DNA of 9,550 bases. Origin: an uncultured Oscillospiraceae bacterium. GTDB taxonomy: Bacteria; Bacillota; Clostridia; Oscillospirales; Acutalibacteraceae. Below the pieces are notes generated by a model. The model did not search any database, was not told the DNA's origin, and worked only from the letters and a program-made list of their open reading frames with translations. The position numbers and the translations under genes were made by a program. Positions 1 to 6,005 of this stretch are shown in pieces (within the stretch, counting starts at the first letter, position 1; each line of letters begins with the position of its first letter). The DNA is taken from the NCBI GenBank assembly GCA_905198295.1, contig CAJKBW010000102.1, forward strand, positions 1-9,550, in the 5' to 3' direction.

Positions 1-80
1 CATTGTACCAGAAGGGCTGACGGGTCCTCAACTTTCATTTAACTTTACAGTCCGTAATGTGATTTCAGGAGGTAGCGGAT
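1..80. other. left-edge sequence, no assignable gene
   Basis: This short stretch precedes the first gene. Two frames on the + strand close within it, at 18-20 (TGA) and 40-42 (TAA), so it may hold the tail of a gene entering from the left, but too little remains to tell. I see no convincing -35/-10 pair here. The 81-452 gene is therefore probably either read from a promoter outside the window or is a downstream member of an operon. The only clear signal is the ribosome binding site AGGAGGT at about 67-73. Confidence 0.4.
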
Positions 81-452
81 ATGAAAAAAAGTCATTTTGT
101 CGCTATGCTGTTGGGAACTGTGAGCGGAGTGCTTTTTGCACTGGGGATGTGTATGGCGCTGATTCCGGAATGGGATGCGTTCGGTCCGGGTATCGTTTTC
201 GGCTGTTTGGGATTGCTTCTTGCACTGATAACGCTGCTGGTATGGCGAAGAATGGAGCATAAGACCCCCGTCCGTATATCCGGAAAGCTTATCCTGACGA
301 TCCTTGTCGGCATTGCCGGGGCACTGGCATTCGGTGTGGGCATGTGTTTTTGCATGGTGTGGGAGAACCTGATTGTCGGAATAGCCGTCGGCCTTGCAGG
401 CATCCTCATTCTGCTTTGTCTTATCCCGCTGACCCGGGGGATCAAGGAGTGA
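81..452 (+). CDS. small four-helix membrane protein, internally duplicated
   Basis: Function is not known. The 123-aa product is almost entirely hydrophobic, with four predicted membrane segments at about residues 5-29, 36-55, 68-94 and 97-117, joined by short charged turns (RRMEHK at 56-61). The halves resemble each other: each has a Gly-rich helix ending in a GMC tripeptide (residues 22-24 and 87-89), then a tryptophan and acidic residue, then a second Gly/Leu helix. This suggests duplication of a two-helix unit. The start is secure because AGGAGGT lies about seven bases upstream of the ATG. The stop overlaps the GTG start of the next gene, so the two are probably co-translated and act together at the membrane. 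From memory, similar paired small membrane proteins are common in Clostridia, without an established role. That it is a real gene is well supported; its function is open. Confidence 0.85.
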   Translation: MKKSHFVAMLLGTVSGVLFALGMCMALIPEWDAFGPGIVFGCLGLLLALITLLVWRRMEHKTPVRISGKLILTILVGIAGALAFGVGMCFCMVWENLIVGIAVGLAGILILLCLIPLTRGIKE

Positions 453-1123
453 AGCCCGGAGAGATTGCCGGTTCGCTGCTTGCCAAAACAGAAATGGGGA
501 AAAAGATTGTTGGCAGTCCGTACCATCGCATGCGGTTTTCTGCCGCGGTCGCTTTTGCTTTCAATCTTTTATATGCCCTTTACAACGGCGTGCTTGGTAT
601 AGGAAGCCGGTCGCTTTGGCTAACGACGATGTGTGCCTTTTACAGCATTTTAGCCGTCATGCGTTTCTTCGCGGTTCTGTGCGGGCGCAGGAACACGTCC
701 GCTGTATCGGCATTTTTTGTGATGAAACTGTCCGGCATACTTCTGACGGTATTGGGGTTTATTTTGGTCGCAGTGCTGTATATAAGCCTTGCGCAGAATA
801 TTGCCGTAAAGCACGGTGAGATTATCATGATCACCATTGCCGCGTACACATTCTATAAGATCATTATGGCGATCGTCCGAGCTGTCCGGCAGCGTAAAAA
901 TCCTTCGCTGCTGCTTAGTGTCATCCGCAGCATTGGCTATGCCGAAGCGGCGGCATCGGTATTCACCTTGCAGCGTTCCATGCTTGTGTCTTTTGGCGAG
1001 ATGGAAAGAGGAAAGATGCGTTTGATGAATACGCTCACCGGTGCTGGGGTCTGCCTGTTTGTTTTTGTGCTTGGTGTAGCGATGTTTGTTAAAGGTGCGC
1101 GGAAAGAAAATAAAGCGGAGTAA
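449..1123 (+). CDS. membrane protein of unknown function, partner of 81-452
   Basis: Function is not known. Starting at GTG 449, which overlaps the preceding TGA as GTGA, the product is 224 aa. Its membrane segments lie at about residues 31-50, 55-77, 92-115, 124-146 and 196-214, with a weaker hydrophobic stretch near 161-176 and a charged C-terminus (KGARKENKAE). The region around residues 41-75 (YALYNGVLGI, then SLW and AFYSILAVMRF) matches my recollection of a widespread uncharacterised clostridial membrane family. The start is uncertain. GTG 449 is favoured by the stop-start overlap and a G-rich SD-like stretch at 436-442; ATG 494 would also fit and would drop 15 residues, but has no visible ribosome binding site. 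An in-frame upstream ATG at 344 is rejected because it lies deep in the preceding gene. Overlap with 81-452 indicates one operon and probably a shared complex. Confidence 0.8.
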   Translation: MKPGEIAGSLLAKTEMGKKIVGSPYHRMRFSAAVAFAFNLLYALYNGVLGIGSRSLWLTTMCAFYSILAVMRFFAVLCGRRNTSAVSAFFVMKLSGILLTVLGFILVAVLYISLAQNIAVKHGEIIMITIAAYTFYKIIMAIVRAVRQRKNPSLLLSVIRSIGYAEAAASVFTLQRSMLVSFGEMERGKMRLMNTLTGAGVCLFVFVLGVAMFVKGARKENKAE

Positions 1124-1139
1124 AAGAATTTTTACTCCG
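1116..1139. terminator. 10-bp perfect hairpin spanning the stop codon of 449-1123
   Basis: The arms CGGAGTAAAA (1116-1125) and TTTTACTCCG (1130-1139) pair perfectly around a GAAT loop, and the TAA stop of the membrane gene lies inside the left arm. No T-run follows on the + strand. On the - strand the stem is followed by a T-rich stretch (CTTTATTTTCTTT), so it may act as a backup terminator for leftward transcripts, or protect the 3' end of the rightward mRNA. The role is inferred; the hairpin is seen directly. Confidence 0.55.
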
Positions 1140-1251
1140 GAGAATTATGCCGCAAAGGGAAGACGCAGCGGGATGGCAAAGTCCAAATTTATGAGGGCTA
1201 ATGAGAAAATCACCCACACTGTGCAGGGAAAGATAGCAAAGTCATAAAAGA
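1140..1251. other. short intergenic spacer with an imperfect direct repeat
   Basis: This spacer between the convergent genes has no supported gene. It holds two imperfect direct copies of GAT-R-GCAAAGTC-NN-AA at about 1172-1187 and 1232-1247, exactly 60 bases apart, matching at 13 of 18 positions over the wider alignment. The significance is unknown. Confidence 0.35.
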
Positions 1252-1294
1252 AACCGCCGTGTGAAACAGAGTTCACGCAGCGGTTATATTTTTT
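1252..1294. terminator. bidirectional intrinsic terminator between convergent genes
   Basis: A long hairpin runs from 1252 to 1285. The outer arms AACCGC/GCGGTT and inner arms GTGAA/TTCAC are joined through CGT/GCA, which adds further pairs with one mismatch, and the loop is ACAGAG. On the + strand it is followed by a six-T run (1289-1294), which suits termination of the 81-1123 operon. Read on the - strand it is preceded by an A-run and followed by TTTCTTTTA, so it also suits the gene ending at 1309. The convergent layout makes a shared terminator likely. Confidence 0.75.
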
Positions 1295-1308
1295 CAGGAT
1301 ACGAAATC

Positions 1309-2049
1309 TCAGGCTTTTTTCTGTACAGCGGCTTTGGGCTTGGGACGGACAAAACGTTCCTTCAGCCGGGAACAGAAGCCGGTCGGATAAATGATAAATG
1401 CACTGACCGCTGTGATCGCGGTGCACAGGCAGTAGAAGATTTCAAAGTAGATGTTGTCGATGCTCTGCAGGACCTGCGCAAAGTACAGATTCATCAACGG
1501 CCAGATATCGGCCAAAAAACAGAAGGCCAGGGCAAGAATCAGCTGAATAACGGAAAATATGCGCACAAGAATAATATCAAAGCGTTTGCCGCGGGAAGCG
1601 GTAACCGCCATTACCGGCAAGATAAACAGTAGGGTCAGCTGGCCGAACACCATCAGGGTCAGCACCTGATAAGCCGTAATCTGCGAAGTGAAAGCCTGTG
1701 TCCCTTCCACTGCTGCCAGTATAATCCATTGGATAAGAACAAGCAACGGACAGGCCAGCGCGGTCAGCAGTTCGACAATGCGCACAACAATCCGTACCGC
1801 TTTATGCTCGTCCCACATTTTTACGCCCAGCACGCAGCCGACAATGGCGATGACAGCAAGCGTACCGAGGGTCCAGGTGTTGACCACTGCAAACAGATAA
1901 AGCAGTGCCCCCAGAACCAGCTGAACGATGGAAAACCCAATCAGCAGCTTGACAAACAGCGCATTTTCCTCTTCACGGCTGCGGCGGGTGGTTTGCTCGA
2001 CCGCTTCCTTCTTTTCCGATTCGGCGTGTTTTTCTTTGGTATGCGCCAT
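1309..2049 (-). CDS. six-helix membrane protein of unknown function
   Basis: I do not recognise this 246-aa protein. It has a strongly charged N-terminus (residues 1-30, rich in Lys, Glu and Arg) and six predicted membrane segments at about 31-56, 60-78, 87-114, 127-150, 159-182 and 201-221. It ends in a basic tail (residues 228-246) with KPK and QKK clusters. Both ends probably lie in the cytoplasm, by the positive-inside rule. I place the start at ATG 2049 because it gives a sensible charged N-terminus, has AGGTAG about seven bases upstream, and lies about 30 bases after a near-consensus promoter. An upstream extension of 22 codons would run through that promoter and is rejected. It lies downstream of glgA in the same direction, but a hairpin and its own promoter separate them, so it is probably a separate transcription unit with no demonstrated tie to glycogen. 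Confidence 0.8.
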   Translation of the reverse strand: MAHTKEKHAESEKKEAVEQTTRRSREEENALFVKLLIGFSIVQLVLGALLYLFAVVNTWTLGTLAVIAIVGCVLGVKMWDEHKAVRIVVRIVELLTALACPLLVLIQWIILAAVEGTQAFTSQITAYQVLTLMVFGQLTLLFILPVMAVTASRGKRFDIILVRIFSVIQLILALAFCFLADIWPLMNLYFAQVLQSIDNIYFEIFYCLCTAITAVSAFIIYPTGFCSRLKERFVRPKPKAAVQKKA

Positions 2050-2086
2050 ATTTTCTACCTGGCTTTCTATGTATAGTGACTTTTTT

Positions 2087-2115
2087 ATTATACCTGTCCG
2101 GCAGGGAAAAAGCAA
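2087..2115 (-). promoter_or_regulatory. sigma-A-type promoter for the 1309-2049 gene
   Basis: On the - strand a perfect TATAAT (2092-2087) is preceded, after 17 bases, by TTGCTT (2115-2110). The predicted transcription start is near 2080, giving a leader of about 30 bases before ATG 2049. The consensus -10 and ideal spacing make this a confident call, although the -35 matches consensus at only three positions. Confidence 0.7.
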
Positions 2116-2118
2116 GGG

Positions 2119-2156
2119 AAAGGGGCGCCGCAGAGCATAAATTTTTGCAGCGCCCC
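2119..2156 (-). terminator. terminator of the glg operon after glgA
   Basis: The arms GGGGCGC-Y-GCA (2122-2132) and their complement (2146-2156) form an 11-bp stem with a 13-base loop, a few bases past the glgA stop. In the leftward RNA every position pairs, one as G-U, whereas the + strand version has a C-A mismatch, which supports use in the glg direction. The downstream tract is only moderately U-rich (UUUCCCUUGCUUUUU), so some read-through into 1309-2049 is possible. Confidence 0.65.
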
Positions 2157-2163
2157 TTTTTAT

Positions 2164-3588
2164 TCAATTTTCCTTAAGCAGCGAACGATACAGCCGGATA
2201 TAGTCGTTGGCAGAACGCCCCCAGCTGAAATCTGTCTCCATCGCGCGTTTGACGAGAATCGGCCAGTCGTGCTTATTCGCGTAGGCGCCGAGCGAGCGGT
2301 GGAGAGCATAAAGCATATCGTTGGCATTGTAAGTCTTGAAGGTAAAGCCCATGCCTTCGCCGTCACCGCAGTCGCGGATACTGTCCTTGAGTCCGCCGGT
2401 TTCCCGCACCACCGGAATGGTTCCATACCGGCAGGCCACCATCTGGGCAAGGCCGCACGGCTCACTTTTGGAGGGCATCAGGAAAATGTCGGCACCGGCA
2501 TAAATTTTGCGGGCGAGCTCCGGAACAAAGCCTGTGCAATAGCAGAATTTCTGCGGATAACGCCCCTGTACCTCGCGGAAGAAATTCTCATATACCCAGT
2601 CGCCGGAACCCAGGATCACCATTTGGATATCTTCGCTGAGCAATTCGTCGAGAATATACTTGACAAGGTCAAGGCCTTTATGGCTGACCAGCCGCGTCAC
2701 CATACCGATCAGGGGAACGTCGGTACGAACCGGCAGGTTAAGCCGTTCCTGCAGAGCCCTTTTGTTTTCTGCCTTGCCGGAGGGATCCTCGGCGGAATAA
2801 TGTGCATAGATATCAGGATCGGTCTGCGGGTTATAGGAATCGGTATCGATACCGTTGAGGATACCGCACAGCTTGCCTTCCCGCAGCCGCAGAATGCTGT
2901 CCAGCCCGTGAGAAAACCAGGGGTCGCGTATTTCTTCGGCATAGGTGGGACTTACGGTAGTTATGCGGTCGGCCGCCTCGATGGCGCCTTTCATCAGATT
3001 GACACAGCCGTCATATTCCACCAACTCCCGGGCGGACTGCGGAATGCCGAAAACATCCTCCAGAATCTCCATGCCATATTTTCCCTGATACTGGATGTTG
3101 TGGATGGTGTAAACGGTTTTGATGTTTTCAAAGCCCTCACGTCCGGCGTAGAACAGCCGATAGTAGACCGGCGTCAGGGCGGTCTGCCAGTCGTTGGCGT
3201 GGATAATGTCCGGTTTGAAATCGATTAGCGTGAGCATTTCCAGCGCCGCGCGCGCCAGAAAAGCGAAGCGCTCAGCGTCGTCATAATGGCCGTACAGGCC
3301 GGCCCGTTTGAAATAATACTGGTTGTCCAGCAGGTAATAAATGACGCCATTATGTTTGGCTTCAAATACCCCGCAGTACTGCCGGCGCCAGGCCACCGGC
3401 ACCGACAGGCTGCCGAGAAAAGTCATGCCTTCCCGCAGCTCCTGGGGTACAGACTCATACAGCGGCAGCACAACGCGGCAGCCGATCAGACGGGTACGCA
3501 ATGCGCGGGGAAGAGAGCCTGCCACATCCGCCAGTCCGCCGGAGGCGGCAAATGGAAGCGCCTCGCTGGTTACATAAAGAACTTTCAT
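2164..3588 (-). CDS. glgA: glycogen synthase, GT5 family, ADP-glucose-dependent
   Basis: This enzyme transfers glucose from ADP-glucose to the non-reducing end of an alpha-1,4-glucan in the cytoplasm. The 474-aa length is normal for bacterial GT5. The N-terminal domain begins MKVLYVTSEALPF and contains SGGLADV (16-22), HANDWQTAL (130-138) and TIHNIQYQG (161-169). The C-terminal Rossmann domain shows GILNGID (242-248), TRLVSHKGLDL (298-308, with the nucleotide-sugar-binding Arg299 and Lys304), GSGD (327-330) and SEPCGL (375-380, catalytic-site Glu376), then ETGGLKDSI (396-404). An oddity is that the lysine of the classical KTGGL motif is Ala15 here. It is the last gene of the operon, 78 bases after glgD, so it may be translated independently. 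The upstream Shine-Dalgarno is weak (AAAGG about 12 bases before ATG 3588). Identification is secure. Confidence 0.97.
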   Translation of the reverse strand: MKVLYVTSEALPFAASGGLADVAGSLPRALRTRLIGCRVVLPLYESVPQELREGMTFLGSLSVPVAWRRQYCGVFEAKHNGVIYYLLDNQYYFKRAGLYGHYDDAERFAFLARAALEMLTLIDFKPDIIHANDWQTALTPVYYRLFYAGREGFENIKTVYTIHNIQYQGKYGMEILEDVFGIPQSARELVEYDGCVNLMKGAIEAADRITTVSPTYAEEIRDPWFSHGLDSILRLREGKLCGILNGIDTDSYNPQTDPDIYAHYSAEDPSGKAENKRALQERLNLPVRTDVPLIGMVTRLVSHKGLDLVKYILDELLSEDIQMVILGSGDWVYENFFREVQGRYPQKFCYCTGFVPELARKIYAGADIFLMPSKSEPCGLAQMVACRYGTIPVVRETGGLKDSIRDCGDGEGMGFTFKTYNANDMLYALHRSLGAYANKHDWPILVKRAMETDFSWGRSANDYIRLYRSLLKEN

Positions 3589-3666
3589 GATATGCTCACG
3601 CCTTTCTCAATCAGAATATCCGGCCGGGCCGGGGAAATGGCCAAATCCGGTGCATCTGCAGAATCC

Positions 3667-4782
3667 TCAAACAATCGAACCTTTGCTGATAAAGACCGGG
3701 AAGCTCTCAAAGCCGTTAAGCGAGCGGCCGTCCTTGATGACGACGTCCTTATCCATGATGACACAGCCCAGCCGGGAGCGCTCGCATATTACGGTTCCCT
3801 GCATCACGATGCAGTTTTCCAGCGCCGCATCGCGGGCCACCTGAACATCCCGGAAAATGATAGAATGCGAAACTTTGCCTTCAATGTTTGCACCGTCCGC
3901 AACCAGGGAATGGCTGACGCTGGCATGCAGTCCATAGATGGCCGGAGCGCAGTCGCGCACTTTGGTATAGATTGGGCGGCCCACATCAAACAGCGCCGCG
4001 CGTGTATCGGTTTCAAGCAGTGCCATATTGGCATGAAAATAACTTTCGATGGAGGAAATCACCTGCAGGTATTCCGGGACTTCATAGCCGTACAGCTCAA
4101 TGTTGCCGAGATTGCGCTGCAGAATATCCCGTTCAAAGTGCATGCGGTTGCGGCTTGCTGCGGCGGAAACCGCCTGCATCAGGAAGTTTTTGCGCATAAC
4201 ATACAAGCCGATGCCGTAGGCGTTTTTCTCCTGTCCGGTGTAGTGAATAACCAGATCCGAGATACGGCCGGTGCCTTCCTGCGGCCAGAGCACCAAATTT
4301 TCGCTCATGCGTGGAACTGCGCCGCGTTTGTAGGCGATGGTCACATCTGCGCCCGAATCCAAATGCGCATCGATCAGCTTATCATAATCGATATTACCGA
4401 CAAAATGACAGTCGGAGAGGATTACCAGTTCTTCTTTGGAGTTGCGCAGGAAGGGCGTGATCCCCGCAAGGGAAGCAATTCGTCCGTTGTACATTTCGTC
4501 GCTGGTGCCGAAGGGTGGGAGAAAATACAGTCCTTCATTTTTTCGCGAGAGATCCCAGGATTTTCCGGAGCCGATGTGGTCCATCAGCGACTGATAGTTG
4601 CTTTTGGTGATGATGCCGACCTTGGAGATACCGGCATTGACCATATTCGACAGTGTAAAGTCGATCAAGCGGTAGCGTCCGCCGAACGGTACCGATCCCA
4701 TTGCCCGCACTGCGGTCAGCTCCCGCAGCGCTTCGTCATGCATGTTGGAGAAAATAAGCCCCATGACATTATTGTTTCTCAT
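3667..4782 (-). CDS. glgD: GlgD, non-catalytic ADP-glucose pyrophosphorylase subunit
   Basis: The 371-aa product is a paralog of the GlgC encoded just upstream and is expected to act as a regulatory or assembly partner of GlgC in ADP-glucose synthesis. In Geobacillus stearothermophilus, GlgD lacks activity alone but stimulates GlgC. The fold is retained: VPFGGRYRLIDFTLSN (31-46), HIGSGKSWDL (69-78) and a C-terminal left-handed beta-helix with hexapeptide-like repeats from about 285 onward. The catalytic elements are lost. GlgC's GGQGSRL loop is replaced by SNMHDEALRE, its GDHIYKMDY by SDCHFVGNIDY (123-133), and its DEKP lysine region by IHYTGQEKN. The start overlaps the glgC stop (ATGA), with GAGGAGGGG inside the end of glgC serving as ribosome binding site, implying coupled translation and matched subunit amounts. 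Length and motifs fit the GlgD family well. Confidence 0.95.
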   Translation of the reverse strand: MRNNNVMGLIFSNMHDEALRELTAVRAMGSVPFGGRYRLIDFTLSNMVNAGISKVGIITKSNYQSLMDHIGSGKSWDLSRKNEGLYFLPPFGTSDEMYNGRIASLAGITPFLRNSKEELVILSDCHFVGNIDYDKLIDAHLDSGADVTIAYKRGAVPRMSENLVLWPQEGTGRISDLVIHYTGQEKNAYGIGLYVMRKNFLMQAVSAAASRNRMHFERDILQRNLGNIELYGYEVPEYLQVISSIESYFHANMALLETDTRAALFDVGRPIYTKVRDCAPAIYGLHASVSHSLVADGANIEGKVSHSIIFRDVQVARDAALENCIVMQGTVICERSRLGCVIMDKDVVIKDGRSLNGFESFPVFISKGSIV

Positions 4783-5999
4783 ACGGCAGTCCCCTCCTCG
4801 ATATCGCTGTCAATCATCGCCTTCGGAGGGATGCAGCAGCCGGCGCCGATTTTTACGTCCGCCGCGACCACGGCGACACCCCAGTCACTGAGATTCTCCG
4901 CTTCCTCCGGCCTTGCGCCGACAACGGCATTTTCCCCGATCTGCGCGTTTTCCGCAATGATGGCATATTGTACCTTGGCACCCTTTTGGATGTGTGCGCC
5001 GGGCATGATGATGGAGTCCCGCACCTCTGCGCCGGCTTCAATGGTCACACCGGAAAACAGTACCGAGAAATCTACTTTGCCGTGGATGTTTCCGCCTTCC
5101 GAAATCATGCTGTTCTGTACCTCGGCAGTATCGGAAATATAGTGTGGGGGAAGCCCTGGATTGCGGGAATAGATTTTCCACTCCGCATCCGAAAGATCGA
5201 GCGGATGTTTCGGACTGAGCAGATCCATATTAGCTTCCCAAAGGCTGTCGATGGTGCCGACATCCTTCCAGTAACCCTCAAAACGGTAAGCGAACATCCG
5301 CTCGCCGGCATCCAGCATCGCCGGCAGCACGTTTTTGCCGAAATCGTTCTGGGACTGCGGGTTCTGTTCATCCAGCGTCAGATACCGGCGCAGTTTTTCC
5401 CAGGTGAAGACATAGATACCCATGGAAGCCAGATTGCTTTTGGGTACTTTCGGCTTCTCGTCGAACTCGTAAATGGAACCGTCTTCACGGGTGTTGAGAA
5501 TGCCGAAGCGGCTGGCCTCGGACATTTCCACCTCCAGCACAGCAATGGTACAGTCGGCGCGGTTGCGCTTGTGAGCGGCTATCATCTGAGCGTAGTCCAT
5601 TTTGTAAATGTGATCCCCCGAAAGAACCAGCACGTATTCGGGATGATAACGCTCAATAAAGGGAATGTTCTGGTAGATGGCGTTGGCCGTACCCTTATAC
5701 CAGTCGGCTCCCTTGTTGCGCTGGTAGGGAGGAAGCACGTGAACGCCCGCGTCCATGCGGTCGAGGTCCCAGGGCTGACCCGAGCCGATATAATCGTTGA
5801 GTTCGAGAGGCTGATACTGGGTCAGCACGCCGACCGTCTCGATGCCCGAGTTAACGCAGTTGGACAACGGGAAATCAATGATGCGGTACTTTCCGCCGAA
5901 GGGAACGGCGGGCTTGGCGATGTTTCGCGTCAGTGCATACAGACGGCTTCCCTGGCCGCCGGCAAGCAGCATGGCGACGCACTCCTGTTTGCGGAACAT
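4779..5999 (-). CDS. glgC: glucose-1-phosphate adenylyltransferase (ADP-glucose pyrophosphorylase)
   Basis: It catalyses ATP + glucose-1-phosphate to ADP-glucose + pyrophosphate, the committed and usually allosterically controlled step of bacterial glycogen synthesis. The 406-aa protein has the nucleotide-binding loop LLAGGQGSRL (11-20), AKPAVPFGGKYRIIDF (28-43), NDYIGSGQPWDL (68-79), WYKGTANAIYQN (100-111), SGDHIYKMDY (127-136, with the catalytic Asp129) and DEKP (180-183, with Lys182 expected to bind glucose-1-phosphate). A C-terminal left-handed beta-helix runs from about 290. All catalytic positions are intact, unlike in the neighbouring GlgD. ATG 5999 has AAGGAGGG about ten bases upstream, lying across the end of glgB; the gap from glgB is six bases. 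The protein ends by overlapping glgD, with which it probably forms a mixed tetramer. Confidence 0.97.
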   Translation of the reverse strand: MFRKQECVAMLLAGGQGSRLYALTRNIAKPAVPFGGKYRIIDFPLSNCVNSGIETVGVLTQYQPLELNDYIGSGQPWDLDRMDAGVHVLPPYQRNKGADWYKGTANAIYQNIPFIERYHPEYVLVLSGDHIYKMDYAQMIAAHKRNRADCTIAVLEVEMSEASRFGILNTREDGSIYEFDEKPKVPKSNLASMGIYVFTWEKLRRYLTLDEQNPQSQNDFGKNVLPAMLDAGERMFAYRFEGYWKDVGTIDSLWEANMDLLSPKHPLDLSDAEWKIYSRNPGLPPHYISDTAEVQNSMISEGGNIHGKVDFSVLFSGVTIEAGAEVRDSIIMPGAHIQKGAKVQYAIIAENAQIGENAVVGARPEEAENLSDWGVAVVAADVKIGAGCCIPPKAMIDSDIEEGTAV

Positions 6000-6005
6000 A
6001 GGCGA

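Noticed and set aside
59..262. 67-codon + frame overlapping the first membrane protein
   Set aside because: The ribosome binding site at 67-73 serves ATG 81; this frame has none and its translation has no membrane or domain character.
3286..5142. Very long open frame on the + strand opposite glgA, glgD and glgC
   Set aside because: It runs antisense across three clearly identified genes, has no ribosome binding site and an implausible composition. Long antisense frames are expected opposite GC-rich genes.
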